A DNA stretch of 64,000 bases from Spirometra erinaceieuropaei. Its lineage: Eukaryota; Platyhelminthes; Cestoda; Diphyllobothriidea; Diphyllobothriidae. The notes beneath the pieces are model-generated. The model was not told the DNA's origin. It saw nothing but the letters and a program-made list of their open reading frames with translations, and did not search any database. Location of the stretch: assembly GCA_902702965.1 (NCBI GenBank), contig CACRXP010000405.1:289145-353144 (forward strand), written 5' to 3'. Both the position numbers and the translations under genes were made by a program. Below, one piece after another: positions 54,855-64,000 of this stretch (position 1 is the stretch's first letter; the number at the start of each line of letters is the position of its first letter).

Positions 54855-56875
54855 TTGCACCCAAGCCTTTGCTACAGTAATTTGGAAATGCATTCGCTTC
54901 TCATCTATTTGGGCTCATCAGCCAGACAGCGCGTGGTTGGAAGCTATATTCTCTGGCAGGTACGCCGCGCAGCAGCTAAATCATCAGCTGTACACGCCCC
55001 TGGGCTTTAAATACACTTGTGTTATGGATGCGCAATCAGAGGACGATTTTTCCCCTCTTTAATTTTAAAAAAGGGTTGGAAGAAAATCCAAGTGCTTTTT
55101 GTTTACTCCTAAGGGGAGATGTCAATCTATGACGTTCCGTGATCCCTAGGGTGCGCTAATAGTTCGTCTAATAGCAGAACACGATGCAGTTTCTCCGACA
55201 AAGAGACAGCGAGATTGGTCTCAAATTACGTACTATGACACACGCAAAGCATCAACAACATTTGGTATGTGTCCTTCTTTTGGTCGCTGACAGAAGTAAA
55301 AATGAGGTGAGGCGATCTTAAATCTTGAAGCTATTTGCAAGCTTTTTGGTGGTGACGAGTTTGAATTTTTGAAAAACATTTCTTCTTCAGGACAGTTGGA
55401 GCAAATACACGTTTGTCCACGTTTAAAGACCTCGGCGAACCGAATATTTCCCTAGTCATATACTGTTCCTACTATCCTCTATTTATTTTTCCGCATAAGT
55501 GTTTCTGCCGTGGACCATATGGAGAAGTGTGGTAATGGAAGTTAAAGAATAGTTTTGGAATTGGTCTCCTTCTATAGATATTATATATATCAGCTCTGCT
55601 TTTCGGGAGTTTTGTTTAAATGTCGACTCCGCCACGCTAATTATGCCGATAACTTATTCCAGGCTGGTTTCTTGAATGTTTTTGTCGTGCCAATTAAAGC
55701 GTTAGCTGTCAATCGTTAACCTACCTGAGATTTGTTTTTTAATTCGGCCAAAATATGGTTTCTTTTGTTCGTAACTCGCCTCCTCAATTCGCTGTAAATG
55801 AATACTTGTTCTTTCGGCCAGAAACGGATAGTTCTACTCGCTACAAGCCATGGCCCAAGGTCGCCTGTGATACTGGAATAGTGGTACCAGCAGCCTTTTT
55901 GGAGAGGAATCGTTGTGTTTTTTAAATGATCAGACAGAAAGTAATCCTGGTTGCGCCACATGCATGTTTTAATGCATAGAAATATTTTTTAAAGGAAGAT
56001 AGTTCGAGGTACATACATATTCGTCCTTCATTTTGACCCCCCCTGTTGTCTGTCTTCGTCTGCTGTTTATTTAATTGGTTTTGAAGGCTAGTCACCCGTC
56101 TATCTAGTAGACTATTTCTCGCCGCAGTTTAAGAACAATGCATGGCTATTTGGGATTGTTGCAGTCTTGTTTCGGCTTCGCGAAGGTGGTCTAATAAGTG
56201 CGAACCATTGCGGACTTCCCAGACCTGACTATTGGAGTTGTTGTTACGGCCTGTTGTGACTTTTCCGGCCTATTTTGCTGCCTTAGTGGCGAAAATCTCA
56301 TTTAATTTTCGTCCCGGTAACCGGAATCTAGGCTATGACTCACAACAATTGGGTGCCTGTTGGTCGAGGCTGTCTTGCGATCAGTCGGAAGTTTTTTGAC
56401 TCTGAGTACTTAGAGCAGACTTCCTGCGTCCATGTTCATGGCCGTTTGTTTATTTCGAGTGCCTTCCGGATGTCTGGGAGCATCAAATAACAATTCCGGT
56501 CTGCTTGTCACTGATGATTAACAATCACATGATTAGTTGTTTTGTAGACAGTAATTAGATATTAAGACCTATGCATGAATTGAAGGCCAGACGTGTGGGA
56601 AACATACTCCGTACTGTAGGCAGTCCGGAATTCCGCGTTGAAAGTTTGGGTATGCAGCACTTTGCAAGAGAAGAAAATTAACAAGCTTCCTTTTCTACAG
56701 TTCCTATCTGAACCGGCTGTCAGGTTAATGAACATTCCCATAAATTGCCGGAAGATATTCTGCTGGGTGCTAGTGTTTAATAATTACAGCCCAAGTTAAA
56801 AACCTCCGTGACATTATTCAGAAGACTATTTGGCAAACATACGTTTGCTAGTGATTAATTCTCGTTAGGCCAGTA
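54855..56875. other. No gene recognised
   Basis: AT-rich intron; no exon or repeat recognised in either strand. Confidence 0.45.
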
Positions 56876-56877
56876 AA

Positions 56878-57060
56878 TTTATATAGCGCATTACCGATTT
56901 CATAAAATGTTGGCCGAGATTTTGAAATGTGTTTTTGACGAGGAAGGATTAATAAGGTGACGCTGTAGTAGTAATTATCATGTCCTTAATTAAAAGGATT
57001 TTTCAGCAGTTCGGATGTAAATGGGAGAAAGTACCATTTCAAAGGATTCAGGTTATGCGC
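56878..57060. mobile_element. Palindromic MITE, left-arm fragment
   Basis: TTTCATAAAATGTTGGCCGA, ATTTTGAAATGTGTTTTTGA and GGAAGGATTAATAAGG follow the left-arm order; later sequence diverges. Confidence 0.5.
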
Positions 57061-57474
57061 TTCGTTTAATTTAGATGAAATTACAGAACTCACGCAATTC
57101 TGCGCATACCAACATGTTGGTTTGATAAGCAGAAATACTCCCTCTCTTGGTCCACAATAGCAAGGGTTTATGTTGGCTGTGAAGCAAGAGGTTTTTAGAT
57201 GACATTATTTTCCTTATTTTCAAACGTATCTTACTATTAAACAGCATCAGTCTGACTTCTGTAGTTGCTATTGCCTTGTCGGCAATCAAATAACACGTTT
57301 TGCCAGTTACTGGTACAACAAACCACTCATTAATTTTTGTTTTCACTAAAGCGGCCGGTTTTTCCGACTCAGTGAATAGTATAGAATAACAGGACGACTG
57401 TCAATCCTTTGCTATCTTCCCAAGGCGGCTGTGACATATGCTGTCTATCCAGATCTTGAACTTATGAGATTTTT

Positions 57475-57695
57475 ACCAGGCTCGAGACGGCTAGGCGACT
57501 TCATTGTGATACCAAAATTGAGTCATGTGTTTGTTATTATTAATTGATAATACAGAGTCTGCCAAAAGTGCTCTATCTCATCCTATCTCTCAGTCAATAT
57601 AGGATTGTTTACAGAATGCTCGCTGATGAAAGGTACGGGTTCTATGGCAGCCTGTTCAAAATTGTTCAACAAAAATATCCGGAAAATGCCTACTG
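57475..57695 (+). repeat. Interspersed repeat, pair member 2
   Basis: AGTCTGCCAAAAGTGCTCTA, CTCATCCTATCTCTCAGTCA and AGGATTGTTTACAGAATGCT. A 68-codon frame here is not conserved with the first member. Confidence 0.7.
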
Positions 57696-57776
57696 CATGG
57701 CTGGCTTCCATAACCCACCTCCAAATTCTACTGCCCACATTCGACATTAGCAAATTGAAATTTAACTCTTGAAATA

Positions 57777-58622
57777 TAGTAGGTGGCGTAGCTCATGACG
57801 CCTTGACGGCAATTCTGAAATGTGATTTCGGCTAGAAAGGATAACATAACCAAGGTAATTCTTGAATGCAATTCTTTCCGGCCTCCTGTTGAAATCAGAC
57901 TTGTTAAAAATGACTACATAGATGCAAAGCATTTGCCCATTTACCTTCGTCATTCTCATAAATCTGGACCCGAACAAAAATATTCCTTCTTGCATGTTTC
58001 AATTTTTATACTCAAGTCAATTTTATCGGTTTTTGAGAAACGTTTCTTATTAGGTGATCTGTTAGCACTATGAAATCAGTGTTTAAATAGCATTTCATCT
58101 GTCCGATTATTAATATTCCTTATGACACGGTCCATATCCGTGAAAAACTTTCATGAGCTCTGAGTGACACCTTTTAAACGTAATATAGCATTATGTGACC
58201 GTCTTTGAGTGATAAATGCGTGGCTTGTAATTTGGAAACTCTTAACGCAAATAAAACGACATGTGGAGTTAAAAATCGTTCTGAAAGGAAAGAAGTAGTT
58301 TTCAAAACCGGAGAGTACCCTATCTTCCGGTAAAGCACATAGGGACGTAGTTAATCGAAAAACGAGAATGAGAAAGGTGTTTTGGTGTATACTTCGTATA
58401 AAATATGTTTGGATTTATAGTGATGTTATAAATCAGTGAGAAAAAATCATCAGGCCGCTAGAAAGCCGCGTATTCAAGACCCACTATCCTAACTTGGTAT
58501 AAATATCCTGAGATTATTCTGCGTGGTAATGAACATTATGAGTCCACTTAAGTAGTCGTTTATAACCGAAATTACATGTTAGTTTTTAGATTTTCATTTC
58601 ATCAGTCACGTCATCCACTCTA
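57777..58622. mobile_element. Palindromic MITE, decayed copy
   Basis: Left end AGTAGGTGGCGTAGCTCATG; right side ACTTAAGTAGTCGTTTATAA and TTCATTTCATCAGTCACGTC. The central GGAAACTC..AACG block is present. Termini are damaged. Confidence 0.65.
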
Positions 58623-58624
58623 GG

Positions 58625-59505
58625 CATACCACCATCTTGGACAAACGGAATCCTGTTAAAGTAACTTTTAAAACTTTTATCGTCTGGCATACTTGAGCTG
58701 TGAGTTGCAAAAATTTCCTTGCAACCTATTCGCTGCCTCCGAACTGACGGTAGGGTTCTTCTCCCTCCAGCTGCAGCTTCGCACATCGTTCCCTAAATCA
58801 AGTTTATGGAAATTTGCTGTAGCGCGCGCGAGCAACCCTTGCCTCCGGCAGTTTCCGGCAGGATGAGAAGGCCTTCCGGAGGTTTCAGATAAATGAAAGG
58901 AGCAACAACGGTGGATTCTTTCAAACGAGAGTGTTCGTTACAAGATCGCGACAGCCTCGAAAATGACATGACAATCCAGATTTTTTTCGATATGTGTCAA
59001 CAGCATAGCCCTCGAGCGTTCTCACTCTTTCCAGTGCGCCCTGTTGATGGACGTCCCGTCTCCGGAAATCAGAAGACAGAATGAGACTGTTGTGCTAAAC
59101 TTCGTTTGGCTGTATCTACACCGCCGTCAAGTTGATGAAAAGCATCTAGCTCGCGGGGTTCACGTCGAGTATGTCACAAACGATCTGAAGCAAAACTTTA
59201 AAAACTTGACATGTAATCATCTCCTGCCTAACCAAAGAACTTGGCAGGCGCGGTTGGAATTTGGTTTGTCTCGACGTCCCGGCCGTAACTCGAACTTGTA
59301 TTTGCTTGACTCGGACAGTCGTCTGGAGCTCATGGGACGAAAGAAGAAGAGGGAGAGTGAAACCGACATTGGGGCCTCCATCCTCAAGGCACATTTGCGT
59401 GTTCCTGGTTATAGTAAATCTGACGCGCTTGCCTCTTTCAAGATGCGCTGTGTCGTCGCCTGGAGGACGACCAACTGACGGGACACCTTAATCCTAATAG
59501 ACGCA
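58625..59505. other. No gene accepted; 144-codon open frame present
   Basis: 59044-59478 (plus) is open and charged near the end (ELMGRKKKRESETDIGASIL). No start context, splice sites or known domain support it. It stops just before a MITE. Confidence 0.4.
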
Positions 59506-60496
59506 CAGTAGGTGGGCTAACTCATGATATGTCAACCGAAATTCCGAAATGCGTTTCCGTTCCCAAACGATTAATTAAGTAGGGTTTTAAAACTAGTCAG
59601 CCTGCAGCCTCTTTTCATAACATTTCAGCTACCGCAAGATGCCGGCTTTCGAATGAAATTCCTTGCCGCTGCATGCGAAAACTACACTCTTTAAAAAAAA
59701 CTATTATTATGCAGCATAAATTTTTCTCATTGATTTTCGATGCCGCTAAAAGTCCAATTATATTTCATGGAAAACAGGCATAAAAGTATTCCTTCTTTTG
59801 CTCATTCGGTTGTCAATTATGTTCTATCTAATGTTGTGCTCGAAGGAGGGAAATAATTCGGTTTTAAAAAAGTTTCTAATTGTGGGACTTTTAAGTACCG
59901 TGAATTGACTTTCATTAATCGTCATGTCTCTGCATTTACCAATGTGGCTTGTAAAGTTAACAATATGGATCAAATCCACTACTGAGTGTTTTGAACCCTA
60001 TATGACCCCCCTTTATTACCGTAGAGAAATGTGTGGTTTTCCGTACGCAGAAAATATACGACTTTTACTTTCGAAACACTGAATCCAAATGTAACGGCAG
60101 GCCGGGTTCAAAATTATTCGGAAATTGGAAAAGTTTCGGAAACCAAATTATGCCCTTTTTTCAAGTATAAGATTGGAAGAAGACGTAATTTTCTACCAAA
60201 TGAGCAAAGGAATGTATACTTTTGTGAATGTTGTCCATGAAATATAATTGAACTTCAAGGACATCGAAAATCAATGGGCAAAATTTATGCTACATAAGTA
60301 GTCATTTTTACAGAGTGTGGTTTTTGCATGCAGTTGAACGGAAGTTCATTCGAGAGCGGGCATCCTGACGTAACTGAAATATTATAGAATTATATTTCAG
60401 GCTGAAACGTCTTACAACCCTAATTAATTAATCTTTTGCAAACGAAAACTAATTTCGGAATCTAGGTGGACATTTCATGAGTTAGCCCACCTAGTG
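59506..60496. mobile_element. Palindromic MITE, full-length copy
   Basis: Starts CAGTAGGTGGGCTAACTCAT and ends GTTAGCCCACCTAGTG, 991 bp. The right flank is TA. The left flank is CA, so one target base has mutated or the boundary has shifted. Arms and centre are as in the other young copies. Confidence 0.88.
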
Positions 60497-60499
60497 TAG

Positions 60500-61500
60500 T
60501 TATGCATGAATTGTGCTGAAAATCTACACCATGCTTTTCCAATCTCACACAAAGCCCTACTTACATTTTGGCAGCAGAATTACCGACTGGAGCTGCTGGT
60601 TCTTGAATTACGTCGCTTCTTAAATCGTGTCGCCTACTGAGTTTTACCTACCCGGAATTGTTGGAATTCTTTGAAACCTGCGTCTGCTGGCTGTATTGAG
60701 CGTTCAGCGAAGGCTTGCCGCTAAATAAACTCACTCCCGAGCTTGAAAAATAAGCTGTCATAAATCTCCGATTTGGGATTCTGTACGGATCCAGCGAACC
60801 GGTGTTACCAGCAAAACGTTAGAAGACCAAATCGCGTGTTGCCCGCCATCCTGCAAGGATTCGTCGGCCGTCAGGTTGCCTGAATCTTGACCTAACATGC
60901 CCAAAGACTGAATGGATACGACCGTCTTTGAATCCAATAATAACCGGAAATTATCCGTCCTTTGCTGTGGACTAACAAAAGCGTGATCAGCCCACAGCCA
61001 CAGTTGAATTTTCATGGGACCGTTGGCGTCGAATGCAGCGATTTACTACTCGGCCACAACAATAGGATCGTGCAACGGTGCCAAGAAGATGTCTGAATTT
61101 GAAGTTTGACGTTTCGATTCCGCACTCTACTCCATCATCAGGGATAGCATGCGATAAGGATGACTTTTTTCACAAAAACTGCAGTTACCATGCTCCTACA
61201 TACCTTTTAAGCTTGGTGGCCGTAGTATTCATCGCAGGTAACTGCGGTAGGCGCGACAACTCATTTTCCGAAGTGAAGTCGTTGATGGCCCCACAGCATC
61301 AACACTTCAGTTAGTTATAGGTGTAATGATTACACGAAACACCTTCCTAACTCATATTTTTTTCGAATGATGAAGGTAGGCTACATTTAAGGCATCTATC
61401 AGTCAGTAACATCTACTCGGGAGTCACTTTTCAATCTGCACTCGAATCACACCCGCTATATCAAACATTCTGCTGTCGGCCCTCTATGCCTTTTCGCCGC
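60500..61500. other. No gene recognised
   Basis: Intron; an 85-codon minus-strand frame (60758-61015) was not recognised. Confidence 0.45.
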
Positions 61501-61504
61501 GGTG

Positions 61505-61775
61505 AGTTACGAAAATGAAATCTTGTCTGCTTTTCTCACTGGTTCGAGATAATTCTTTGAGCGAAGGCCACACGCAGAGGGATTAAAACAGCCGTTCACA
61601 AGTTCCTACCTTCCATCAAGGTTTTACGACTGCACAGATAGTAGCAGAAGTGACGTCTTGTCTGCTTCTATCTCCGTTTCGGGATAATCCACAAAATGAA
61701 AGCCACACGCAAAGGGATTAGAACGTCAATTGAGAAGGCGCTACCTTCCATCAAGGTTTTCTGTTTGCGAGACCG
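61505..61775 (+). repeat. Degenerate tandem repeat, two units of about 130 bp
   Basis: Shared in both units: TCTTGTCTGCTT, GATAAT, GCCACACGCAGAGGGATTA (second unit GCCACACGCAAAGGGATTA) and CTACCTTCCATCAAGGTTTT. Older than the 49.7-kb duplication. Confidence 0.82.
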
Positions 61776-61779
61776 CCAA

Positions 61780-62625
61780 CAACATCCTCACCAGTGTAAA
61801 AATCCGTGCTACTTTTACGTTATGTATCCGTATAAGATCTGCCTTCCCACAAGACAGAGTGGGATTATGTTGTGATTAACGTTGCCGGTTATGAGGTTTT
61901 ACCTACTGCGACCACCCAGGTGGCTACAACTTCGTATATCATCTTATTTTAAGAGCATTTTCGACGCATAAAGTGCCATCTGTGCTAAGGCATCTGTAGG
62001 AACCGACGCATCCGGACCTATACCAGTGGATCAAACGACAATAATGCGAATTGGGCGTTTTTGCCGGGGGAGAGGAAACCTGCGTTTTCGGGCGTATACA
62101 AATCTGACCCGCAAAAACCCGTCACGCCCTCGGCAAGCTTACCGTTGACAACCGATGGGATAGAGACGGTCGGTTTTTGGTCTCACTGAAGACAACATCC
62201 GTCCTAATGGCAATCGAACTCTCGTCGCGTTTACCCTTTGACCTTCGAATTTACGTCGAGTTCGGAAACGGCTTCCCGTTCGAGTCCACACCGTATTGGA
62301 TTAACCAATCAAACGACGCGCATTTCCTGTGCTACCACACATCAACATTTCAAGGCCTACCTATGGCTGATCATGTGCTAACATTGGCTGGATTTGACGG
62401 TCGAACTACGGCTCGCATTTCTTTGCCATCAGCTGATTGTAGTTGACGTGGGGTTCAACGCCCAAAAGACACCTAGTGTCTTAGCATCATAATGACGAGG
62501 AAACGAACGCACTGGCCAACTACAGTCATGTAACGAACCCCATTTCCTAAGCAGAATACCCTAGACTTTCATCTCCTATGTATTTTGTTTTGATAAGACC
62601 TTGTTTGTTTGGTTTTCTTCGCACA
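61780..62625. other. No gene recognised
   Basis: Intron; the frame at 62177-62446 was compared with ankyrin and SH3 patterns and does not match. Confidence 0.45.
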
Positions 62626-62957
62626 TCGGCATGGTTATCCTTGCTGTCTGCTATGTGGCCGTTTACTTAACCCATTTGCAAGGCTACAACGCCACCTGAC
62701 TACGGCAGGATTTGCAAACTCTTTTTAAAACTGGTCTGTCTACTTTTCGCAAATATGTATTTGCAGTCAGCCTTTTTTAAGCGCAACTAAATGTCAACAG
62801 CCAGTCTGGTGTCAAAATGCGAGTTTACCGGCTGTAAGAAACGCCGGACGGCCTGTCTCGCGCCGTTGCGGACAGTTGGTGACTCCAAAAAATAAACTCA
62901 GACTGGAGTGTACGCCGGCATGGTTATCCTTGTAGTCTGTTATCTGGACTTTTGCTA
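62626..62957 (+). repeat. Direct repeat pair around 290 bp apart
   Basis: CGGCATGGTTATCCTTGCTG at about 62628 and CGGCATGGTTATCCTTGTAG at about 62917, each followed by a similar TCTGYTATSTGG stretch. The sequence between shows nothing recognisable. Confidence 0.65.
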
Positions 62958-62963
62958 GCTAAC

Positions 62964-63917
62964 ACAAGTAGATGCACTAACTCATGAATTTTGGCCGAAA
63001 TTCTGAAATGCGCATGCGACTCAAAAAGATTACTTAAGTAGGCTTGTAAATCTTTCCACCGAGTGGAATAATCTCAAGATATTTCAATAACTTCGAGATG
63101 CTAGATTATGAACGAACTTCTTTTGGGTTGCCCGCAAAAACTACACTCTGTGAAACAAGGTTACTTAAGTCGTATGAATTTTTTTCATTGATTTTCCATC
63201 CTCTTAAAAATTCAAATGTACGTCGTAGGAAACATGCATAAAAATATTCATTATTTTACTCATTTGGTAGAAAATTACGTTTTCGACAAATTGCATACTT
63301 GAAGGAAGTGTGCAATTGGGTTTTAAAAAAACTTTTCCAAGTCCCAAGTAAATTTGAACCTGACCTACAAAACTACAAGCTGTATATTTTATCTGTACGG
63401 GCAATCATACATTTTTGTGCGCTTTTGAGAGGAAACCATATGGAGCTCTTAGAATTTAGCAGTGAATTTGAGCCATACCGTAAACTTCAAAAGCAACATT
63501 GGTAAATGCAGAAACACAGTGTTTTATGAACGGGAATTTCACGGTCTTAACAAAATTCATAATTAGAAACATTTTTAAACAGAATTCCACCTTTTCTTCA
63601 GTATAAAATTCGATGAAGACGTAGCTTCCTACCAAAGGAGTAAAATAATGGATATTTTATGCATTTTTGAATTTATAAGGCCATCGAAAATCAATTGGGA
63701 AAATTCATACTATCAAGGCAGTCGTTTTTCACAGAGTTCAGTTTTTGCAGGCAGACGGAAGAAAGTCCGTTCAAAATAACGCATTTCAAAGTAACTGAAT
63801 TGCCATAGGATCATGCTCCACGGTAATAACTATTAAAACCCTCCCTAAATAATCTTTTTGAGTCGGAAGCGCATTTCAGAATTTCGGCCAACATTTCATG
63901 ATCTAGCAGACCTACTG
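62964..63917. mobile_element. Palindromic MITE, divergent subfamily copy
   Basis: Left end CAAGTAGATGCACTAACTCA, right end ATCTAGCAGACCTACTG followed by TA. The interior arms match the family (ATTTTCCATCC, GCATAAAAATATTCATT and their complements). The GATGC variant in the terminus is shared with the 47.2-kb copy, suggesting an older subfamily. Confidence 0.8.
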
Positions 63918-64000
63918 TATGTTGGAAGCTGTAAATGTTTTTAGAAGAAAATTCCTACAAAATGAGAATACGACATGCGTTTTTCCTACTATTTTTTGAG

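Larger units (their letters stand above)
47043..64000 (+). other. ASPP intron, at least 17 kb, continuing past the window
   Basis: Starts with GTTAGC after the first ankyrin helices. I looked on the + strand for the expected ankyrin continuation (TALHxAVxxGH, GWTPLHxA patterns) and for an SH3 exon and found neither. The region holds six or more palindromic MITE copies, a decayed zinc-finger retroelement tail, SINE-B copies, GC-rich repeats and tandem duplications. Confidence 0.6.

Noticed and set aside
59044..59478. 144-codon plus-strand frame
   Set aside because: Checked as a possible ankyrin or SH3 exon of the ASPP gene; no matching motifs and no convincing splice sites.
1..64000. Prokaryotic features (operons, CRISPR arrays, ribosome binding sites)
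   Set aside because: Coding density, intron structure and repeat types are eukaryotic. The regularly spaced repeats seen are microsatellites or transposon copies.

Overview
This is a window of eukaryotic, repeat-rich DNA. Only one real gene can be supported in it, on the + strand. Three exons (3346-3533, 10179-10384, 46088-47042) belong to one gene for an ASPP-family protein (apoptosis-stimulating of p53 protein, TP53BP2/PPP1R13-like). The last exon ends in the family's signature, KGVRFHPLALLLDAALEG: a PP1-docking RVxF-type motif running into the first ankyrin helices. The two earlier exons resemble the end of the ASPP coiled coil. Splice phases agree at both junctions (0/0, then 2/2). The 5' exons (N-terminal domain and start of the coiled coil) and the 3' exons (rest of the ankyrin repeats, SH3 domain) are not seen and should lie outside the window. 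Everything else is intron: at least 3.3 kb before the first visible exon, then introns of 6.6 kb and 35.7 kb, and at least 17 kb at the right edge.

The introns are a patchwork of repeats. (1) A large family of palindromic MITE-like elements, about 0.95 kb, with arms of about 350 bp, termini CAGTAGGTGGGC...GCCCACCTACTG and TA target duplications. I count about 14 copies from fresh to very decayed, and two sit inside other repeats so that the empty site can be read from a paralogue in this window. (2) Two tRNA-derived SINE families. (3) A GC-rich interspersed repeat with poly-C tracts (about ten pieces) and a related subfamily (three pieces). (4) An inverted pair of about 2-kb blocks 31 kb apart. 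(5) A repeat built of interleaved inverted segments a-b-a'-b' flanked by TA dinucleotides. (6) Decayed retroelement ends, including a C2H2 zinc-finger tail and a fragment like the C-terminus of a platyhelminth retroelement. (7) Five degenerate TTAGGG-like arrays and several microsatellites.

Organism: a metazoan, most likely a parasitic flatworm. Very long TE-filled introns, the divergent ASPP protein and the style of the repeats (GC-rich repeat, HLRIH-type zinc-finger tails) suggest a tapeworm of the diphyllobothriid type (Spirometra/Dibothriocephalus-like). That is an impression from memory of such genomes, about 0.6 confidence. No rRNA, functional tRNA, CRISPR array, operon or intact transposase/reverse transcriptase was found. 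I found no convincing new enzymatic system. The most notable things are the ASPP gene itself and the structure of the palindromic elements.
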